A DNA stretch of 64,000 nucleotides, from positions 558,001 through 622,000 of the forward strand of contig CP137320.1 of NCBI GenBank assembly GCA_033182465.1, read 5' to 3'. The translations under genes were made by a program, and so were the position numbers. The notes beneath the pieces are model-generated. The model searched no databases and was not told the origin of the DNA. It was given only the letters and a program-made list of their open reading frames with translations. The number at the start of each line of letters is the position of its first letter. The stretch's first letter is position 1. Below are positions 12,288 to 28,353 of the stretch, piece after piece. The DNA is from Sanghuangporus weigelae (Eukaryota > Basidiomycota > Agaricomycetes > Hymenochaetales > Hymenochaetaceae).

Positions 12288-12861
12288 TCTCGTCTCTTAA
12301 TATTAATGAGTTTTGACAGAAGTTGATGTTGTCTTTCCTAGTGGTACATCGAAAGAAACGTGCAGAAGCCTCTTCGATTCAGAGCTTTTCGACAACGAAA
12401 GCAACACGAAACGCGTCTCAGAAGCAAATGCGTTCTCATCCGAGCTTGCAGATCACACCATTTTGTTTATTATAATTATTCACATTTTTTCCGTCATTAA
12501 TATTGGTTTTTAGACAGGACAGGAAACCCATTTATTTATTTGCTACACGACCCAATGACAAGACCACAGGTCCCATCAGCGTGCAACCTCCCAAGAAATG
12601 AAGCAGAGCACCGATACAGAGCGGAGAGAGTAGACCTAAAAAATGCACATGCATTCACAAGATATGAATGGGACAAGCCCGAGATTTGCGCATTGCGCAA
12701 AGGAACGTTAAAGTGAAAATGAGAGCATGGGCAACTAGTGCCGGCGAGGAGAGCGTATCAACTAGGACATAAAGAATAAGAATACATGGAGACCCAAAGC
12801 AATTGTAAGAGGAAAAAGGGAAACCTTGAAAGGTAGCTCAGAAAACGCGGGCTGAAGTCAT
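12288..12861. other. Intergenic spacer
   Basis: It lies between two minus-strand genes and should hold the COQ11-like promoter and the 3' UTR of the secreted barrel protein. An open stretch at 12313-12513 has no coding character I can recognise. Confidence 0.4.
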
Positions 12862-14239
12862 TTAGACAAACGACCAGGAAATGGGGACAACACCCTCGTT
12901 CCTGTCTGCAATCTTGTCAAATGCTCCCGCGCTAAGATCGATGCTGTCTCCGTTATTGCACGTCGGGCAGGCGTCGGCGATTGTAACAGTGACCTCCTTG
13001 CCGTTCTTGGTGTTCGTGATCTTCACTTGTTTGCCGCACAATTCGGACCTCTGGCCAGTGTTGCCATAACGCTCGGAATCAATAGCAGCAATGAGGTCAT
13101 CATCGGAGTGAACGTCACCGCAAGCACCCGCGGTATTGTGCTGGAAGAAGAATGTAGCAACTCCGTCGGTGAAGATCTGACTGGAAGAATCCGAGGTAGG
13201 TGTGGACTCTGCAGCCGAAGATGACTTGGAGCTAGAGTGCTCCCGGGTGCTTTCCGGCGAAAAGGTAGGAGATGAAGAAGTCGGAGTAGGCGCCTCAGAA
13301 GTGGAAGAAGCAACCTCAGAGGTGGGAGAAACAGCTTCGGAAGTGGAAGAAACATCTTCTGACGAGGATGGAGCAGGCGCCGGGTTCACGACGGGTTCAG
13401 ACGTTGGTTCTGAGGCCGCAGGTTCTGTTGTTCCTGGAGCTGCGGTAGACGACGGTACGGCAGAGGAAGTGGTATCCTCATCTTCACCATCCTCATCGCA
13501 ATCCTCGTCTTCATCGTCACCCTCATCGTCATCACCGTCGCTTTGGGCAGGGGTGGACGTGGGTGCTGGAGCAGAAGTCGATTCAGATGCTGCAGTAGAA
13601 GTTGGCACGACGGAGGAAGCAGTGTCTTCGTCGTCGTCTTCATCGCAAAATTCCTCATCATCGTCCTCGTCGTCTTCATCTTCCCCATCAGCGTCACAAG
13701 TCTCCTCATCGTCATCACCGTTGTTCGGATCCGTTGCAACGTTAGAGACGGGAGACGGAGTAGCGGCAGCAGAGGCAGAAGTAGTTACCGAAACATCAAT
13801 AGCAGAGGAAGTCGTAGAAGCCAAAACCGAAGCAGTCACCGACGCAGAAGTGTCATCGTCCGGAGTGGTCACGGTCGATGTTGGCTCTGCCGCGCACGCC
13901 GATATAGCAGAAGACCAAGAAGGGACACATTCTGGCGGACGTGCAGTCTCCAACGTCTCATCAGCCTATAAGAGATAAAAATAACTTGTCAGGATCCGAT
14001 TTAAAACGTTGATGGGATCGAGGCATTGGACAGACCTTGAGCGGGTGGCAGCACAAATCGAAGAAGGGCTTGCCGTGCTGATTCTGGCATCCGAGAGCGA
14101 TGTACCGAGTGTGGTAGGAGTTGTAGTCCTCCATTCCCTCAGTCCACCAACCGTTCGGGGGCTGCGTGCGAGGGACGACATAGGCGGAGACGGCCGTAAC
14201 GGCAGTGAAAGCAGCAAAAAGCGATTTGGAAGCAATCAT
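12862..14239 (-). CDS. Secreted double-psi beta-barrel (RlpA/barwin-like) protein with acidic Ser/Thr linker
   Basis: Two exons (14239-14036 and 13965-12862) give 435 residues. The N-terminus MIASKSLFAAFTAVTAVSA is a clear signal peptide, followed by a short Cys-containing region. About 230 residues of Ser/Thr/Ala/Pro and Asp/Glu-rich linker come next. It contains two related acidic modules with embedded cysteines (GDDDEETCDADGEDED and GDDDEGDDEDEDCDEDGEDED), each followed by a similar Ser/Thr block (DTASSVVPTSTAA, DTTSSAVPSSTAA). The C-terminal ~100 residues form the barrel: GVATFFFQHNTAGACG, ...SELCGKQVKITN, then VTIADACPTCNNGDSIDLS and IDLSAGAFDKIA, with the paired cysteines and ADxCPxC motif of expansin/barwin-like folds. 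Such proteins are secreted cell-wall or carbohydrate-interacting proteins; the exact ligand is unknown. Confidence 0.88.
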
Positions 14240-15030
14240 CGTGCTTTTCGTTCACTAAATGGATGGATGAAAAGACAGTTGTTGGGAGGTCGTTCAAACT
14301 TGAAAGAGTCGGTTAAAAAGATTGTAAGTGCGAAGAGAACGACTGTTTGAACGAATGGAAGGAAAGAGGTGCGCTGGCAGAATGAATTACGGTTAGCTGA
14401 GTTTCGTTAGTGTTGAGAACAAACTGACCAGAGAGAGAGCGCAGGTGAAGGGAGGAGGCCGATGAGTGGGAGAAAAGAAGGAGTAAGAAACGAATAAGGG
14501 GCCCATCACTCTTTATATCGAACATCAGTATGCCATAAGCAGCGCATTGATATAACGCCGACACGTGTAATGAGAAATTTACGAAATACGAAATTCCTCA
14601 GGATCATCTTGTTCTCAAGGCGGCAACTCTCCGCCAGTATCAATGGATCACTATCAATGGATCGAACGGCCACCGCTATTTGTCTCTGTTGAACTCACAA
14701 ATAATCCTTACTTACAGCTATACTGAGGCTCATTCAATACTCCTTTCTCAGAAAGTGCATGTCTGCGTGAGGGTTTATTACAATTTGCAAAAGCCACTCT
14801 TGTCCCCATGTCGAGCATGCGGCGAGGACTTGCCGCCCAAATGATCATAATTTAACAGAAACAGAAATGGTTCGGCCCAAAGATTTCCGGGCATTTATTA
14901 CATAACAAAAAAATGCGTGACAAAAAGTTAGAACGGGTCACAAGGAGAGGTCGTCACGAACACGACTACGGGGTTACGTCCCTAGTTGTTGCGTGTCACC
15001 AACACCAGCTTTATTCGCAGAAACATCACA
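14240..15030. promoter_or_regulatory. Divergent promoter region between the secreted barrel gene and SCAMP
   Basis: A 791-bp spacer from which both flanking genes are transcribed outward. It is the expected site of both promoters and 5' UTRs. A GA-rich stretch lies at about 14405-14500. No specific factor site is identifiable. Confidence 0.45.
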
Positions 15031-16451
15031 ATGAGTGAGTACAGACCAATTTCTACGAATACAAGTCCAGTGCTCAAAGAAATATTCGTCCAGATAACGC
15101 GCCACTAGAAAATCCTTTTGCATCCACGGATTCGCTGGACAAGAATCCGTTTGAGGATCCGGGAGCTAGCACATATTCCGCTTCCACGTCAACACATGAC
15201 GCTTCAGTTGCTGCTCGGGAAGCTGAGCTTCGTCGACGAGAGGAGGAGCTTAACGCCCGCGCGAGAGAACTGAGCCAGCAACAGGAATACATCCAGAGAC
15301 GTAGGAAGAATAACTGGCCAAAATGTGCGTTGTGTTCTTCGCTTGCTTGCTCGTGGTGTGGATGTGTACTGACGGAATACTGCAACTGGTTTATAGTCTT
15401 CCCTTTGATCTATCATGACATCGACGATGAAATTCCTGCTGACTCGAGGCCTCTTATGTATCATCTATACTACCTATGGCTCATCCTCGCCGCAACGCTC
15501 ATAGTCAACATGATTGCTTGCATCTTCATCCTTGTCTCGGGGGCAAGTGAGGGTGGCAAGGATCTTGGATCAAGTATAGGGTGTGTAGAGCTGTTCCTTG
15601 CAGGCACCTGTTCAAGTTTATGAATTATCTCGTTTCAGATACATCTTCATCATTGGTCCTCTTTCTTTCCTTCTGTGGTACAGGTGAGTCTCTCTGCCAT
15701 TTGACCCGTCGTATGGGAAGTCATGAAGTATTTAGGCCTATATACAATGCTTACATGAAGGTATGTCTTTTGTCGGACTGCTCATACAAGATGCCTAGTT
15801 GAACTTCGCTTAGGAACAAGCTCTTTATTACTGTACGTCATAGTCTCCGCAGATCACCACTGAAGTCCAGCTGAGCAATTCGTAACAGACTTCTATTTCT
15901 TCTTTTGCGGTTGGCACCTCGTCTTCTCCATCTACATGTACGTCCATAATTGCAAGAATCCAACGTTTTCATCACTCACTTGCCATCTACGATAGGATCA
16001 TTGGGATTCCGGCGTCAGTTTCCTCGATCTCCTCTTAATACTAACATGCTTATTCTTGTTTCTCGACGACCCTCGTTTGCTACTAAAACAGGACGGGTTC
16101 CGCAGGATTGATCAATATGATTCAAATGTACGTGAATGGACACATTGCGGCTGGTGTCCTAGGTACAATTGCAACCGCGGGATGGATTTTCCAGGGCTTG
16201 GGCAATTTGTTCTACTATCGACAGGTGCGTTGTTAATTTGACATTAAGTTCTCAATGTTGACACAACAACTATATGTTTAGATCTGGATGCACCACAATG
16301 CCCAGGGCCACACATTTGACAATGTATGTTTCTTCCACTGTTGTCGTTTATCCGAGTGATGACATCTTACTTGGCATTGCAGGCAAAATCGGAGCTTGCG
16401 ACTCACTGGGCGAAACGACAGCTGTTTGGTGGAAGCTCTAATCCCTCATGA
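15031..16451 (+). CDS. Secretory carrier-associated membrane protein (SCAMP)
   Basis: SCAMPs are four-pass membrane proteins of post-Golgi and endosomal carriers. Spliced exons read NPFASTDSLDKNPFEDP (an NPF repeat region), then a coiled-coil Ala/Arg/Glu-rich segment AAREAELRRREEELNARARELSQQQ. The membrane core follows: NNWPKFFPLIYHDIDDEIP, LWLILAATLIVNMIACIFILVSG, YIFIIGPLSFLLWYRPIYNAYMKEQALYYYFYFFFCGWHLVFSIYMIIGIPATGSAGLINMI and AAGVLGTIATAGWIFQGLGNLFYYRQIWMHH. The YRPIYNA and EQALYY motifs are typical of the family. At least eight introns are needed. One (donor at about 16010) must use GCGTCAGTTT inside a longer open frame to restore PATGSAGLIN. The first coding exon (ATG at 15031) is tiny and its exact splice is uncertain. 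The protein ends FGGSSNPS. Confidence 0.9.
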
Positions 16452-17530
16452 AAGATCTGCTGAGAATTGCATTTGGGACTTCCACGTATCCGCGATTTCC
16501 CGTCTCGTCCTCCGTTCGTCTTCCGTGCCATGTTTACTTCTAAGGCTTCGCGCGTCTGTTTATATCTACCATTCTCAGAACGACCTACTTCTGTGACATG
16601 CAGATCCCCGTTGTTCTATCTTAACTCTGTTGTGCCAATATTTATATATTTCGTTTACCTCATCCCTCTATGCTTGCATGCTTGCAAGCTAGAAGTCTTT
16701 TTGGTTTTTGTGTCTTTATTTGCTTTGCGGTTTTCGTGGCGAATACCTCATAGTATCAAGTACAGGAGAGGGTCAACAGCACAACAGGCCGGCGCTTACA
16801 GCGCGCTTTGCGTGGCACTGAATGCAACGCACGTTCATCGCTTGGCTATGTGACGTCTGTGGGGAGTTAAAAGGAACCTTAAAAGCGAGATCATGGGATG
16901 GGATTGCACGATCAAACAGATTGATTTCAATAAGCGCAAAGGTTAGAATTTAGGAATCGATTGTCTGCGCCGTTGATCGAGGACTGTAAGAATTCGCCGT
17001 CTATAATTTCAATTCATGTATCTCATAGGTATCTGCGTAATTATGTTTAATAAATTGAATAAATTGAAAGTCGTGTATTAAATCACGTGTAGATCCAAGG
17101 ACGGAGTTTGAACCTGGGCTTACAAAGCACTAAAACTGTCCTTGCTCCCTTCGTTTCTACAACCACCATCTCTTTCTAAAGGTACGCATCCGACGCTGCT
17201 CACTTTTTGCTCTCCAGCTTCCCCGCAACTTGCACATTGCTAACGACGTTTGTTTCGCAGAAAAAAGACTCTTCTATTTCTTTAAAACCCTAAAAAAATC
17301 AAGAAAACCCAACCAACTTCAGTTGTCGCCTTGTTGTCACTGTGTAAGTGCCGCACCTCACTATTGCACTTATACGATGTATAGCTGACTTGCAACGTAT
17401 CTAGTCGCAGAAAAGTCAATAAAGCAGTAACGACCGACCGACCGCCGCCATCCGACTGCCTCTCAATTTCGAAATAAAAATACCCATCCAAGAAAATCTT
17501 TTAAAGACCCATCTGTAAACTTCTAAAACG
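16452..17530. promoter_or_regulatory. SCAMP 3' region and PAB1 promoter/5' UTR with two probable UTR introns
   Basis: The first half holds no recognisable gene. Before the PAB1 start, two GT-AG intervals look like 5' UTR introns: about 17182-17260 (GGTACGC...TTCGCAG) and 17345-17405 (GTAAGTG...TATCTAG). The exonic parts between them and the ATG are unusually A-rich, with runs such as GAAAAAAG, CTAAAAAAATC and GAAATAAAAAT between about 17259 and 17500. The ATG at 17531 sits in ACG-ATG-TCT. Confidence 0.5.
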
Positions 17531-19926
<2,396 letters not shown>

Positions 19927-21090
19927 GCGTACTTAACCTGATCTGACCTCATGATGTTCGTCCGACACACATCAGGTTTGGTCCTCGTATCGATCTTCCG
20001 TCCTCGCACTTCGACCCTGACGTCTTCAATGTCTGTTCCTCGTCCCTCATTATCCATCCTTCGGTCCTACGTGGCGCTCAGTCTACGTCCATCCTCTGCT
20101 AGAAGGTCTCCACATTATGTTCACCTTCCATCTCCTTTCCGCCCTGTTCTACTCTCTGAGTACTTCGGGTGCGAATTATGTACACTATGCTTCCCCCACC
20201 CCTGACAACGCTCCTTGGAGTCGTCGTCACCTCCTCAGTTGGTGCGCGTGTATGATGGCATGGTATGGCGGCGGTCGCTACGTTGTTCGTTATGTCGTGC
20301 TGTTTTTGTTTTTGTTAGACTTCTTAACAGTTACCTCACCCACATTTTTGTGGTGGGCCCTGATCCCCTGTGCCTGCTACTTTCCTTTTCTGCGAACGGG
20401 TGGAACAATATAGGCGTTTCAACTGATTTCTTTTACGTGTGTGATTCCTGTGTGAGATTATTTGAATGTGGAAGCAAAGCGGAGAGGTTGAGAAGCTATC
20501 GACATGGTATTAGGTACTAGTTCTATGTGCTGGGCGTGTACTACTACTATCGTACTTGCTATCTAATTGGTGACCATCCTCGTTCTACGAATCGGTAGAA
20601 CATCCTAGGCTAGATTATCTAGGCGGAACTGCAAGCACTTAGCGTACCTTGCCTGAAGATCTCATTTTAGATCGTCTATTCTCATCTACGAGAGACTTCG
20701 TCCCATTCACCCAGTCTTAAACTCAGACTCAACTAACGGTCACATACCTCGACTCGTGAAAATAAACATTATTCACACAAATATCCGGAGAAATACGAAC
20801 TTTGAACTGACAACGATAACGTATTCACGAAAACACTTTTAAGTACATACAAGCAAGCGTCGAGCTATCAACATTCAGAGCAAGAAACTGAGTTCGCAAG
20901 GTCTCGAACATCAGAGCGAACTAGACAGAAACAAGAAGAATTGAAACGAGACACGAAAGCAAGTCGGGAAGCAAAGCAAAAGAGCAGCAACACAAATGAG
21001 GAAGATGAAATACAGATGGACGAGAACAAGAAACAAGAGATATGGAGAAAGCCCAACCGTTCTATGTCATTCTTCTTGCCACTTTATCTC
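19927..21090. other. PAB1 3' region and convergent spacer
   Basis: No gene is supported here. A T/G-rich stretch at about 20280-20350 and AT-rich segments would suit a long PAB1 3' UTR. Small open frames in both strands lack coding character. Confidence 0.4.
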
Positions 21091-22942
21091 TTACCGGAGT
21101 CGTCTCCTCCTCCTCCTAGGCGCCTGCCACGAAACCACCTTGCGCGCATGGCTCACATGCACGCAGGTATACGGCCTCGTCAGCGGATAGTACAAGTCCT
21201 GTTGCGCGTCTTCCACCAGGATTTTGACGCGGAATTCGGAGAGTCCGTAGTTGAGGAAGAGCGGCCGTACGCCCGGGACGAAGCGGTCGTGGTCCATCCA
21301 CGCGTGCTCGCCTACCGCGAGCATGTTGTCGTCTGTATTCGATGATAGACGTGAAGGGATGCGGAGTTAGTGCGGAACTAGGAGGGTCGGCAGAAGGTAG
21401 AGAAGAACGTACCCTTGGGCCAGAATCCGACGGGAAGCGTCGCTTCCTGCGCAACAATCTCCTCGAAGGCATCCGTCGCGCGCACCAAAGCACCCAATCG
21501 CGTTGGAACAGTTGTATCAATGTGGTTGCCTTGGAGGCATCGTCGATACTGCTCCCAAAATGCGTGCCAGCCGGGCGCACCGCCCCTCGGTCCTGCGTCG
21601 ATGGGCGTCTTGCCTTCAGTAAGAGCGCGAATCTCGGACTCGACGAGGATAATGAGCCCGCCCGGCGCGAGGACGCGTGCGATTTCTTCCAGGAAGAGAG
21701 GATAGTTACGGATTCCGGTGTGCACCCCACGAGCGTGTACAACGTCGAAGTACTCGTCAGGGTAAGGATTGAGCTGAGCATCCCAGAGCTCGAAGCTAGA
21801 TATATGCGTGTCATTAGTCGCTACAGATAAGAAACAGATGGGAAGGAAGGACACGTACTCGCAGTTGGGCGGGACCATGCTGTAGACAATGCAACAAATC
21901 ACATTGAGTAATGCAGTATAGGATGGATGAAAGGAGAAACAGAACGTACTCCGGCTGAATAGGCGCGAGGTCGCAACCGATGACTTCAACATCAGGGAAT
22001 TCATCTGCAATCTGGATTGCCCAGATGCCGCTTCCACAGCCGATATCGAGGACGCGGCGGTTTCTATCGGACGGCGCACTCAAGACCTCTTCCAAAGGGC
22101 CTACCCAGAGCTTGTCGCCGTAGACCATGTACATCAACTTGTGGAAATACTCTTCACGCTAAAATCGTGAATTCAGTCAGCATATCAGTGTCAATCGTAT
22201 CGATGCCAGAAAGTTGCAAAGCCTGGGCATATATACACGGATAATCAGACTGAGAACGAACCTTGATCTCATCGGCATCAGCAGGGAGCTGGTATACGGG
22301 CTGCATGGTATTGAGCTGCCTTCCATGCACTGAACGAAACATAGTTGCGCGAAGCTCATCTGTGAGGGTATACGTATACGTCTCCTCATCATCGTCCATG
22401 ACCGAATGGGCCGGAGCGTCGGGCGGGATGATGCGGCGGCGCGGTCGGTTCGCTACCATATCCTCTGCAGAGCCCGAGCCAGAGGCAGACGTAGACGCAT
22501 CCGCAGGACCGGGAGCATGGCCAGATCTGGATGGGGGCACCGAAGACTGGAGCGGTGGGATCGCTGGGAAACCAGCGTGGGCAGAAAGCGCGGGAGGCGG
22601 AGGCGGGATCGCGGGTACCGCGGGGATGGACAGCGGCGGCGTCACGCTGTAACTGACAGGAGCAAACTGAGAAGCATCGTAGTGGAGATTGACGTTGGAC
22701 GTGCTTGGAAGAGGAATCATGGGTCGGGGCTGGAACGGCTGTTGAGGCTGCTGCTGCGAAGACGAGGCGTGAGACTGCGACGACGACGACGACGACGAAG
22801 ACTGATGCTGCGGTGGCTGAGACCGAGAGAGACCTGGGGGCAACGCGGTCATGGTGTTGTAAGTTTCGCTAGCATACCGAGCATCGTCCTCGCCGGGCGC
22901 GCCGTCATCGATCTGATCGTAATAACGCTTTGGCAATGGCAT
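21091..22942 (-). CDS. LaeA/UMTA-like SAM-dependent methyltransferase with long disordered N-terminus
   Basis: The start is the ATG at 22942 (MPLPKRYYDQIDDGAPGEDD). The first ~170 residues are low-complexity (Ser and Gln runs, Pro-rich, GSGSAEDMVANRPRRRIIPPD). The methyltransferase part follows: a KxREEYFHKLMYMVYGDKLWVGPLEEVL helix, then motif I VLDIGCGSGIWAIQIADEFP, acidic loop VIGCDLAPIQP, FDVVHARGVHTGIRNY and LAPGGLIILVESE. The C-terminus ends in an Arg run. This is the fold and order of fungal LaeA-type regulators of secondary metabolism and development. Many basidiomycete paralogues exist, so a true LaeA role cannot be claimed. Introns lie near 22160-22255, 21795-21870, 21880-21955 and 21334-21410; the last joins FWPKG to DDNMLAVGEHAW. 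No adjacent biosynthetic cluster is visible. Confidence 0.82.
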
Positions 22943-23091
22943 GGGCAGAGAGGAGATGGGAGATGGGAGATGGGAGACGGGGAAGAAAAGAGGGAAGAGA
23001 GATGGCGGTATTTATTGGGAAGAACCAGAGACTCGGTGCATATATCCATCCACCTCGCGTTTTATATTATGTACAAAGAACCTACTCTACT

Positions 23092-25727
23092 CTATGCAAT
23101 GTGCTTGATATCGTGGATCAACACAACCCGTGTACTCTCCCCAGACCATCCACGGTTGCTGCTCGCACTCACCATAAACCGTGCAGCTCGGTCAATCACT
23201 GTCATAATAATATTAATATTACATGTAAGCCACGGAAAAGGAATGGCCACACTCACACATCTGGGAGATAATGCCTCCATGGTGTCCAGGGACGATTTTG
23301 AATGGAACTCCAGACCGAGCCCGGCCGCCTGTCTCGTCTTCGCTCGCATTCCACAACCGGATGTTGTCATTCGACGCCCTATTTCGTTGTAAACATGTCA
23401 ATATATGCGCCCATCTCTGCAATCAGAACAAATCGCAACACAGAAAAGAAGGGAGGCTCCGGAGGGTTCAAAGCCCAAGGAAGAAAAGAACAAAGGCATC
23501 AACGGGAAGGAAGGATTCTCTGAAAAAGAAATTCTGACGGCAAACTCTTTACTCACACTGCAATGTGCCGCCCATCCGGGAACGCGGCGACGCACGACAC
23601 CGCTCCCGAGCTCATGGGGTTCCGCAGCGTTTTCAGCAGCCTTGGCACTCCATTCACGCTGATTTGTCCAAACTGCCGCGTGTCCCAGACGTCCACCGTG
23701 CAATTACGTCGTCCCGCGTACACTTGTCCGCCGTCCGCAGACCAGCATGCCTGTTATTATTGTAATGTAACCGTTACGTTCACATCACAACACCACATCG
23801 GAGAAAATAAGAAGTTAATCCAAACAAGTTTATTCCGAAACTAAAGAGAAACTTCGCGCAAGGTGAAATGAACAGAGAAACTCACCGAAACGCACCACGG
23901 CGGAGTCTTGCTGCTACTCTCCAGTCGGCCAACACCCTTCCCTGGAGCGTTCACTCGTCGGTCCCAGAGCACGATAGACCCATCGACAGACGCCGTCATC
24001 AGCACATCAGATGAGAACGCACCGTAAGTAGCAGAGTCCAAAACAGGCGGACCGCGTGGATAAGTCGCCTTCGCCAACGGTACGGTACCATTGTTCGCAT
24101 TACTACTATTCACCGCTTCTTGCTTCGCTTGCTGATTAGGCCCCGTCGTCCCACCTCGACTTCCAGCATTCTCGTCGTCTTCTGGTGGGTCCTCGTCGAA
24201 CAATGGGTCGTAAGATGCGTCAGATTTGGCGTCATCCTCCTGTTGCTGTTGCCGCAGGCCGTTCGAGGCCTCCGCCGACACCACCTGGCTCGGCGGAGGT
24301 AAGATGGGCCCCAACGGCCGAACCGCGACGACGGCGACTTGTGCACCTGTAGATGTGAACTTCCGGACCTGGTGTCCGGTATTCAGATCCCATTGCTAAT
24401 ATTATTTTTTTGTCGGGTTTCGGCCGCGGGATCGTATCAGCGTGGGGACGAAACGTTGAAAGCCCCATGAATACGGCCAGGGGGTCATAGCATCCGTGCG
24501 CGTGTAAAAAGCAATCAGCGAACGAGAGCAAAGGAGATAAACACCACATGCGGTAATTTCGCTGGGACGAGAAGAAACTCACGTACATAAACGTCGCCAT
24601 CCCAGCCCGCGCTGAAAAATCCCATCTCATCGTGCTGCATGGCTAGCGAGGACACGAGGTTCCGATGTCCGTGCATCGCGGTGATGAACTGCCCAGGTTC
24701 ATGGCGCACCGTGAACAGATTAATATGTCCTTTCTGCTCAAAAAGAAAAGGAAGGGAAAATATAAATCATCATCAAACTCAACGAGCACATGAACAACCC
24801 AGGAGATAAGGTGAAAATTTTTCATCTTTCTTCTGGCGTTGCTGTAGTTGCACAACTTGTTACTCACTTCCGTCCCGGCTAGAGCCCAGAGCGCGTCCGA
24901 GTGCATGGCGAGAGCCGTCACTGGCGATCGGGTGTGATCCTCCACGACCGAATCAGCTGTACTTGGCACGGCGGGGTTCTCCCACCACATTCGTAACTGC
25001 CCAGCTTTCATCGTACCCTCCACAACCCCGCAGTGCGCCCGCTGAGGGGCAGTGAGGAATGTCTTCCCATTCACTGCGGCAAAGACGTCGTAGTCGCGGA
25101 TATAGCCGTCTTGTGAACCAGTAAGTAGGTGCGTCATGCAAGCTGATGCGGTTAGGGAGTGCGTAGGTTCCGGATGCGCGATTGCACAAATAGCTTCGAC
25201 GGTATAAGAGCGAGGGTTTGGATTTACGGGGACTAGCCTTGCACGTCGTGCACGCGCCGGGGACATGGTCCGTTCGCGCTGGGCAGGAGATCGTTCTGCG
25301 AATCTCTTTTAGAACTCATACCTATCCCTCTTGAAGAGCAAAGCGTACCTCTCATAAGTCGCTCTGGGGGTTCTGGTAATGGCGGAGGCTGCAATGGCGC
25401 CTGTAGAGGAACAATCTCCTTCTGAACGGCAGCGATGTCCATACTCTCGTCTTCATCCTCTTCCTCCTCTTCAGCTTCTCCTTCAGCCTCCATCTCTTCG
25501 TCTTCGTCTTCAGAGCCTGTATCCTATTAGCATGAATATCAATTATCTTCAGAAATTATGAGAAATGAGAATGACGGACGTACCTCGCCATGTTCAGTGC
25601 CTTCCTCTGCATTTTCGTCCGCATCAAACAAGTCATCCTCGTTTACTTCGTCAGCTTCACTGCTCCGACCGTCAAAGTCGAACCCATCGTTAGCTTCGAC
25701 ATCTTCCTCTGAGTCGCTGTGTGCCAT
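23092..25727 (-). CDS. SPT8: WD40-repeat SAGA complex subunit Spt8
   Basis: Spt8 is the TBP-contacting WD40 subunit of the SAGA coactivator. Translation starts MAHSDSEEDVEANDGFDFDG at 25727. The protein has a long acidic N-terminus (EDEDEEMEAEGEAEEEEEDEDE), then repeats that read as a beta-propeller: THLLTGSQDGYIRDYDVF, SPVTALAMHSDALWALAGTE, NLVSSLAMQHDEMGFFSAGWDGDVY, DVLMTASVDGSIVLWDRR, VYAGRRNCTVDVWDTR, SNDNIRLWNA. It ends in the Spt8-typical FMVSASSNRGWSGESTRVVLIHDIK. A disordered insert rich in Gln, Asp and Asn (about 24080-24300) sits between two blades. The last intron uses a GTGAGT donor near 23275 and restores GGIISQMLIDRAARF. The order and the C-terminal signature make Spt8 much more likely than other WD40 families. 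Confidence 0.88.
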
Positions 25728-25884
25728 CCCAAGTCTTAATCAGATTTAATGTGATTAGTGGCAAGATTGAATGGACCACCGATCGACGCGCGTCGGATCC
25801 ACCGGCACGTGAGCGAAACCGATAATTATTTGCTCGCGCTCGCGATACACATACAGTGATACACTTGGAAGTCGAGCATCCACC
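25728..25884. promoter_or_regulatory. Short divergent promoter SPT8/SRP54
   Basis: Only 157 bp separate the two start codons, so both 5' UTRs and promoters must share this interval. It contains GATCGACGCGCGTCGGATCC, an imperfect GC-rich dyad around GACGCGCGTC (about 25783-25792). No known factor can be assigned. Confidence 0.4.
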
Positions 25885-27996
<2,112 letters not shown>

Positions 27997-28353
27997 GTTA
28001 GTGTCCTCCTGCTCCGATCTTCTTGTGGATAGGATACAAAATGCTTGTATACATAATTTGTAGATCTTTCAGGTAAATTATTGTGAGTTCCAGCTTTCGA
28101 CTCAGAGCAATTCCATTCCGCTAATAATTATCATGATCTGTATTACTATTACAGCGATTCGAGTGAAACTACTTGTAGGGGGCTTGAGAGAGTTAGTAAA
28201 TGGTGTTCCGTAGCAGATATAACAATGTTAATCCTATGAAAACAAGCCAACCAGATCTCGAAGGTTCAGACATTCGACCCGCAGTGGACCCTTTCTGCAT
28301 TATATTACACACGAGGACTATGTAAAGTATATACAGCACTTGTAAAGAACCAA
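27997..28353. other. Convergent intergenic spacer
   Basis: The 3' ends of SRP54 (+) and the small membrane protein (-) face each other here. It is AT-rich, and nothing else was recognised. Confidence 0.5.

Noticed and set aside
13202-13978. A 258-codon open frame on + opposite the secreted barrel gene
   Set aside because: It is the mirror of Ser/Asp-rich codons (TCN, GAN) in the real minus-strand gene; the composition is only Ser/Glu/Ala/Val and no signals support it.
22406-23392. A 328-codon open frame on + across the LaeA-like gene start
   Set aside because: Arg-rich antisense of a GC-rich low-complexity region that also runs through the SPT8 3' end; no domain and no splice logic.
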